Shown here piece after piece: positions 49,296 to 53,651 of a stretch of 53,651 bases of DNA. Both the position numbers and the translations under genes were made by a program. The stretch comes from CAJJBL01 sp964519035 (GTDB taxonomy: Bacteria; Pseudomonadota; Alphaproteobacteria; Puniceispirillales; Marisalimonadaceae). Every line of letters begins with the position of its first letter. The stretch's first letter is position 1. The DNA lies in contig CAZFKZ010000008.1 of assembly GCA_964519035.1 (NCBI GenBank), positions 1 through 53,651 of the forward strand, in the 5' to 3' direction. The notes beneath the pieces were generated by a model. The model did no database searches, was not told the DNA's origin, and saw nothing but the letters and a program-made list of their open reading frames with translations.

Positions 49296-49390
49296 ATAAC
49301 CTATAAATATTTACGACAATAAAAAAAAAAATAAAGTTTTTTTTAAAATTTATTACTTAAATATTTTTCTTATAATTACATAATTAATTT

Positions 49391-49406
49391 TGGCACTGTA
49401 ATTGCA
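49391..49406 (+). promoter_or_regulatory. Sigma-54 (-24/-12) promoter for flgBCDE
   Basis: TGGCAC, five bases, then TTGCA, an exact consensus with GG (49392-49393) and GC (49404-49405) ten bases apart. Predicted start of transcription near 49417, giving a 28-base leader before the flgB ATG. Confidence 0.88.
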
Positions 49407-49444
49407 AATATCCGTCGAGATAAACAATTATAAGAGTTTCTAGA

Positions 49445-49831
49445 ATGAATTCGATTAAAGACCAATTATCTTTTTACGGTTCGGCTTTGCAATTAAGAGG
49501 TAAAAGAAATAATATTTTAGCCTCTAATATAGCAAATGCTGCTACGCCAAATTATAAAGCAAGAGATATAAGTTTTGAAGACGAGATCAATAAATTTTCT
49601 AAAAGTGGACCAATTAACACTACTCATAATAATCACATTATTAACAACTCTAATAAATCTATCAATGACGCTTATTATAGAGAACCATTAATAGCATCTC
49701 TTGACGGGAATACTGTTGAATTAGCTGTTGAACAAATGCAGTTTGCTGAAAATACAATGAGATATTCAACGACTGTTAATTTTCTTAATGGTAAAATTAA
49801 TAAAATTATGACAGCAATCAGAGGCGAATAA
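49445..49831 (+). CDS. flgB: Flagellar proximal rod protein FlgB
   Basis: A 128-residue FlgB of normal length. The N-terminal helix ends with ASNIANAATPNYKARDISFE at about residues 27-46, and the C-terminal helix is VELAVEQMQFAENTMRYSTTVNFLNGKINKI. FlgB forms the innermost rod with FliE, FlgC, FlgF. TAAGAG lies upstream of the ATG. First gene of the operon; the stop overlaps the flgC start by one base (TAATG). Confidence 0.94.
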   Translation: MNSIKDQLSFYGSALQLRGKRNNILASNIANAATPNYKARDISFEDEINKFSKSGPINTTHNNHIINNSNKSINDAYYREPLIASLDGNTVELAVEQMQFAENTMRYSTTVNFLNGKINKIMTAIRGE

Positions 49832-50244
49832 TGGATATTAAATCTGTATATGACATTGCAGGAAGGGCTATGGCAGCTCAATTAATTAGGCTGAATACTG
49901 TTGCCTCTAATCTTGCAAACGCAGGTTCAACTACTGGTGATCCGAAAACAACTTATAAACCATTAAAACCAATTTTTGAAACTCAATATAGTGATTTAGT
50001 AAAAAAAAATGGTGTTGCAACAGTAGATGCAGTCGAAGTTAAAGAAATTGGTAGAGAGCCAATTAAATCTTATATGCCATCTCATCCTGCAGCAGACAAA
50101 GCCGGTTATATCTACAAAGCTGCAGTAAATGTTGATGAAGAAATGGTTGATATGATGGAAGCTTCACGTCAATACCAAAATAATGTTGAAGTAATAACTA
50201 CTTTGAGAGCTCTAACAATGCGAACTATAAATATAGGGAAATAA
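49831..50244 (+). CDS. flgC: Flagellar proximal rod protein FlgC
   Basis: A 137-residue FlgC of normal length. RLNTVASNLANAGSTTGDP (about residues 20-38) is the conserved N-terminal segment, HPAADKAGYIYKAAVNVDEEMVDMMEASRQYQNNVEV near the C-terminus, by its ends, carries the typical EMVDMMEASRQYQ signature. It assembles on FlgB in the periplasmic rod. It is coupled to flgB by overlap. In many alphaproteobacteria fliE follows flgC; here flgD follows three bases after. Confidence 0.95.
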   Translation: MDIKSVYDIAGRAMAAQLIRLNTVASNLANAGSTTGDPKTTYKPLKPIFETQYSDLVKKNGVATVDAVEVKEIGREPIKSYMPSHPAADKAGYIYKAAVNVDEEMVDMMEASRQYQNNVEVITTLRALTMRTINIGK

Positions 50245-50247
50245 ATA

Positions 50248-50940
50248 ATGTCTGAAATAAATTCATCCAATCAATCTTTAACAAATATTTTAGATAAGTT
50301 AGGAATAAACTCTGCAAAAGAAAAGTTTGCTCCTAAAGAAACTAAAGATCAATTAGGTCAAGAAGATTTTTTAAAACTTATGACCACTCAACTTCAAAAT
50401 CAAGATCCTTTTGCGCCAGTTGATAATGCTGATTTCATAGCGCAAATGGCGCAGTTTTCAACTGTCACAGGTATTACCTCAATGGATGAAACAATGAAGT
50501 CTGTAAGTGAACAACTTTCAGAAATGAGAATTGCATCAACTACTCAAATGATGGGACACTCAGTTTTAGTTCCAGGTAAATACGCAAGACCAGATAAAGA
50601 AGGCGTAGTTAGTGGAATAGTAGATCTTCCTGATACGGCTGCAAACTTAAATATAATTTTTGAAAATAGTGATGGTGAAGTTCTTCATCAAGATGCCCTT
50701 GGCTTACAAAAAGCAGGGTTAGTTGGTTTTGAATGGAAAGATCTCCCAGATGATATCAAATTGTCTAATAGTCCTGTTACCATAAGAGCCTTTACTGGGA
50801 ATTCAGGAGATGCTAGCGAGCTTAAAACTCAGGTTTATGCAAATGTTTCAGGAACTTCAAAAACTGACACAGGGGTCATGTTAGAAGTTGAAGATTATGG
50901 ATCAATTGATCCATCACAAGTAATAAGATTTAAAAATTAA
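50248..50940 (+). CDS. flgD: Flagellar hook cap/scaffold protein FlgD
   Basis: A 230-residue FlgD. The N-terminal GQEDFLKLMTTQLQNQDPFAP at about residues 37-57, quoted by its ends, and DNADFIAQMAQFSTVTGI form the conserved core needed for export and cap assembly. The C-terminal half is beta-rich (FnIII/tudor-like), with GFEWKDLPDD. FlgD caps the growing hook and is lost when the hook is finished. It lies between flgC and flgE in the expected order, 32 bases before flgE. Confidence 0.94.
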   Translation: MSEINSSNQSLTNILDKLGINSAKEKFAPKETKDQLGQEDFLKLMTTQLQNQDPFAPVDNADFIAQMAQFSTVTGITSMDETMKSVSEQLSEMRIASTTQMMGHSVLVPGKYARPDKEGVVSGIVDLPDTAANLNIIFENSDGEVLHQDALGLQKAGLVGFEWKDLPDDIKLSNSPVTIRAFTGNSGDASELKTQVYANVSGTSKTDTGVMLEVEDYGSIDPSQVIRFKN

Positions 50941-50972
50941 GTAATAGAAATTAAATTTAGGAGAAACTAGAG

Positions 50973-53651
50973 ATGTCATTTTATACCGCACTTACAGGAC
51001 TAAACGGATCTCAGGCAGATATTTCAGCAACATCAAATAATATCGCTAACGTTGCAACAACGGGATATAAAAGAAGTAAAGCTGAATTTGGAGATATTTT
51101 TGCAACTTCTCCATTACAAAATAGTTCATCATCGATTGGTTCTGGAACAATCTTAAAAGGTATAAAACAACAATTCACTCAAGGAAACGTGACCTCATCT
51201 CTTAATGCGTTAGATATGGCTATATCAGGGCAGGGGTTTTTTGCATTGAAGCCTTCTTTAACAACTAACCAAACTGTTTATACTAGAAACGGTTCTTTTT
51301 CAGTGGATAATGATAGATACGTAGTAGATTCTGCGGGACAGTATGTTCTAGCTTTGCCAGTGTCTGATGATGGATCTGTTCAGGGAGGATTAATTACAGA
51401 CGCCTCTCCATTAAAATTAGAACTAGAAGCAGGTGAAGCAAAAGCTACAGATAACCTTGCCCTTGCTGTAAACTTACCTTCATCTTCTACTGTGTTTGCA
51501 TCTGCAGACGATTTTGACTCATCAAACCCTTCTACTTTTAACTCTTCAACATCTGTTACTATTTTTGATAGTCTTGGAAATCCAGTTATCGCAACGGCTT
51601 ATTTTATTAAAACACAAGCTGCAGGTGGTGATGCCACAACTCACAATTATCAAACTAAATTTATTGTTGATGGAAGAGAAGTTGAGCCATCTTTGACTGA
51701 AGCTATTTCACCAACTGGTCAAACATTGGTTGTTGATAGATTTGGTCAAATGATACCGATGAATGAAAAGCCACAAATTATATCAGTTGCTCAAACACAA
51801 CCTTTGTTTTTTTTAGATGATTTATCAAATAAAACAGTTTCAAAGGCAGCAACTGTAACTTCTACAGTTTTAGAGGATGCTGCATTTACCGATACTGCTC
51901 CTTCAATAACTGTGGTTACTGATCCTCTTCAGTATAATACTACATATGAAGCAAACCCAACCTTGAATAAATCTACTTACTGGGGCAAAGATTTTCTAAC
52001 AGTTAGAGTTGACGATACAACTGGTAGTGCTGGTTTTAAAAGTATTGATATAAGGCCTGGATCTTATACAGCGGCATCTTTAGCCGCAGAAGTTCAGCGA
52101 GCAATAAACGATGGCCTTGGTGATGATTCTAAACTATCAATTGATCCAGTGACGGATGGAAGTTTTTCTATTCAATTTAACCAATTAGATAATAATGATG
52201 AAATACAAACTTTGACAGCTATTAAAGTTAACTTGATGGAAGATAGTTTTGTAACTGAAGATCTTTTTTCGACTACAAGTGGAATTGAAAATGTAGCTTC
52301 GCCAAACTTCACCAGAGAACAGTTTTTAGCTCATTCCCAATTAAAAATTAATGATGCCTTGAATAGAGCCGCTGTATCTGCAGACGGAGCCACAAACGGC
52401 TCTGCCACTTATGGTGTTAGTTCTTCTTTGTTTAATAGAGTCACAGGAAAAGCTCTTGCTGGAGCTCATCAAGAGACTGAAGTTTTGAGTTTTAATTATA
52501 AACAACCTACTACTGATTTAACAGATGAAAACAATGCCACAACAGAAGAGAAATTTCTGCTTCACAGTTATAATAATTCATCACCAATATTAAAAGTTTT
52601 TGATAATGCAATAGATGTAACTGCTGTTGCTGGTAACACTATGGTACAAGATGCAGCTGGGACATTGAAAGTTTATATTAATGACGCTTCTAATACTATT
52701 AGTTCAACTAGTTTTCCAACTGAAGTTTATCTAGCTGGTGAATTCTCTACAGCCACATCAACAGTTAATGACTTAAAGTATAATGGTGCTCAGTTTTCTG
52801 TTTCTAGTGCAGGAACAGACGCTAATGGAAATGAATATTTAAACTTAAAATCTGATTCAACTGCTGCTATTAATATTACTGATACAAAGATTAAGGTATT
52901 GCATACTACCTCTAAAGACGTCTCGGCTTATTTTGAGGGTGGAACTGATATTTTTACTAATCAAAACAATCACTTTGGAAGTAACAGGATAGTTTTAAAA
53001 GAACTTAATAAGCATTCGTATCTAAATAAAGATATGCAACAGCCTAATACTTTAATGAATGGGGCAATTGTAGCCGGGACTCCAGCAACAGGTGGAGATC
53101 TTACTGTTGATACTACTGCGGGCTTCCCAACTTCAGGTACTTTAATGTTGGGTACAGAACAAATTACATACACTGGGATAGGATCTTCAACTACTTTTAC
53201 AGGTATTACTAGAGGTGCTAATTCAACAACAGCTGCATCTGCATTGGATGATGCGAGTGTTAAATTACTAGGTTTTAACGAGGGTATTATTAGTGGTTTT
53301 ACAGATATTTTAAGAAATACAACTCTTACTTCAGTACCATCAACTAGATCGACTGCAGGCGGAACAGCTGATGCTAATGGTGCAACAGCCGCTGCTCCAA
53401 TACCAGGACTTAATGTTATTTATGAAAAAACAGGAGCGGTTACTGCTAACGCAACTGCATTAGTAGTTGATGGTGGAACGCAAGGAATTAGAATTGGAGA
53501 TAAAGTAGTTGGTAAAGGTATTACCAACGCAACATATGTTACTGCTGTTAATCATGATACATCCACAGTCACTCTTAGTGCTGCTGCGGGTTCAACATTA
53601 TTAGCAACAACTGCTACTGCCGCAGGAGATAAAGTAACATTTTTATCAAGT
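50973..53651 (+). CDS. flgE: Flagellar hook protein FlgE, very long, cut by window end
   Basis: An open frame of 893 codons without a stop, running off the right edge. It starts MSFYTALTGLNGSQADISATS with SNNIANVATTGYKRSKAEF (residues about 21-39), and holds ALDMAISGQGFFAL and TRNGSFSVDNDRYVVDSAGQ, all typical of FlgE. E. coli FlgE is about 400 residues; this one is more than twice as long before its C-terminal helix is reached. Residues from about 320 on are Thr/Ser/Ala-rich and beta-like, and include repeats that resemble phage tail or surface-protein modules: LTVDTTAGFPTSGTLMLGTEQITYTG at about 710-735 (by its ends) and a TNATYVTAVNHDTSTVTLSAA stretch near 850-870. AGGAG at 50959-50963 precedes the ATG. 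Confidence 0.92.
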   Translation, partial: MSFYTALTGLNGSQADISATSNNIANVATTGYKRSKAEFGDIFATSPLQNSSSSIGSGTILKGIKQQFTQGNVTSSLNALDMAISGQGFFALKPSLTTNQTVYTRNGSFSVDNDRYVVDSAGQYVLALPVSDDGSVQGGLITDASPLKLELEAGEAKATDNLALAVNLPSSSTVFASADDFDSSNPSTFNSSTSVTIFDSLGNPVIATAYFIKTQAAGGDATTHNYQTKFIVDGREVEPSLTEAISPTGQTLVVDRFGQMIPMNEKPQIISVAQTQPLFFLDDLSNKTVSKAATVTSTVLEDAAFTDTAPSITVVTDPLQYNTTYEANPTLNKSTYWGKDFLTVRVDDTTGSAGFKSIDIRPGSYTAASLAAEVQRAINDGLGDDSKLSIDPVTDGSFSIQFNQLDNNDEIQTLTAIKVNLMEDSFVTEDLFSTTSGIENVASPNFTREQFLAHSQLKINDALNRAAVSADGATNGSATYGVSSSLFNRVTGKALAGAHQETEVLSFNYKQPTTDLTDENNATTEEKFLLHSYNNSSPILKVFDNAIDVTAVAGNTMVQDAAGTLKVYINDASNTISSTSFPTEVYLAGEFSTATSTVNDLKYNGAQFSVSSAGTDANGNEYLNLKSDSTAAINITDTKIKVLHTTSKDVSAYFEGGTDIFTNQNNHFGSNRIVLKELNKHSYLNKDMQQPNTLMNGAIVAGTPATGGDLTVDTTAGFPTSGTLMLGTEQITYTGIGSSTTFTGITRGANSTTAASALDDASVKLLGFNEGIISGFTDILRNTTLTSVPSTRSTAGGTADANGATAAAPIPGLNVIYEKTGAVTANATALVVDGGTQGIRIGDKVVGKGITNATYVTAVNHDTSTVTLSAAAGSTLLATTATAAGDKVTFLSS

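Noticed and set aside
53041..53651. Phage-tail-like sequence as evidence of a prophage
   Set aside because: The frame is continuous with a typical FlgE N-terminus and flgBCD lie directly upstream; no phage genes are present.

Overview
The window is chromosomal DNA from an AT-rich (roughly 30% GC by eye), densely coded, flagellated bacterium, most likely a marine alphaproteobacterium with a streamlined genome. The alphaproteobacterial assignment rests on the Fur-type regulator lacking CxxC pairs, the FlgE/F/G types, the 16S-tail-complementary Shine-Dalgarno sequence and the mix of CoA-linked catabolic genes. Lineages such as AEGEAN-169/HIMB59 or SAR116 relatives would fit, but this is inference. 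TTG and GTG starts are common. I see no rRNA, tRNA, CRISPR array, insertion sequence or prophage. No gene-free stretch exceeds 300 bases.

Region 1 (1-22956) is an assortment of soluble enzymes and transporters: a GAF protein, a haloalkane-dehalogenase-like hydrolase, a glycosyltransferase, a GST, a glycerate kinase, crotonases, a nitroreductase, two MFS transporters, a class III CoA-transferase, a thiolase, a pair of acyl-CoA dehydrogenases, and a sugar-acid module (RraA-like aldolase, OtnK-like kinase, ABM protein, isopropylmalate-dehydrogenase-like enzyme). It looks like scavenging of short acyl-CoAs and hydroxy/sugar acids. One outlier is a lytic transglycosylase at 6291 with a consensus sigma-54 promoter placed so that its start codon would be the first transcribed base.

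Region 2 (about 23085-31404) is an iron island. At least five locations carry Fur-box-like 19-mers. They surround an unknown 165-residue protein, bacterioferritin, a bacterioferritin-associated ferredoxin, an exported imelysin-clan protein, a membrane diiron hydroxylase, an Fe(3+)-binding protein, an SDR with a 40-residue membrane peptide, fur itself, and an iron ABC permease. No ABC ATPase gene is present in the window.

Region 3 (31524-33846) holds a tartrate-dehydrogenase-like gene and a threonine-synthase-like PLP enzyme.

Region 4 (33851-53651) is flagellar. A minus-strand block of little-known proteins (FliL-like, cyclic-nucleotide-binding, ParA plus coiled-coil partner, small exported proteins, a nitrile-hydratase-leader-like protein) precedes a FlgE/F/G-family gene, the polar-flagellum operon flhA-flhF-flhG-fliA, an flgP-flgT-LysM-flgA-flgM run, and flgB-flgC-flgD-flgE. 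Four sigma-54 (-24/-12) promoters sit in front of these units, and fliA/flgM supply a later sigma-28 checkpoint. The hook gene flgE is unusually long, at least 893 codons, and runs off the window. The clearest unexplained item is a 26-codon reading frame at 34999 preceded by a 14-nt Shine-Dalgarno sequence exactly complementary to the expected 16S rRNA tail.
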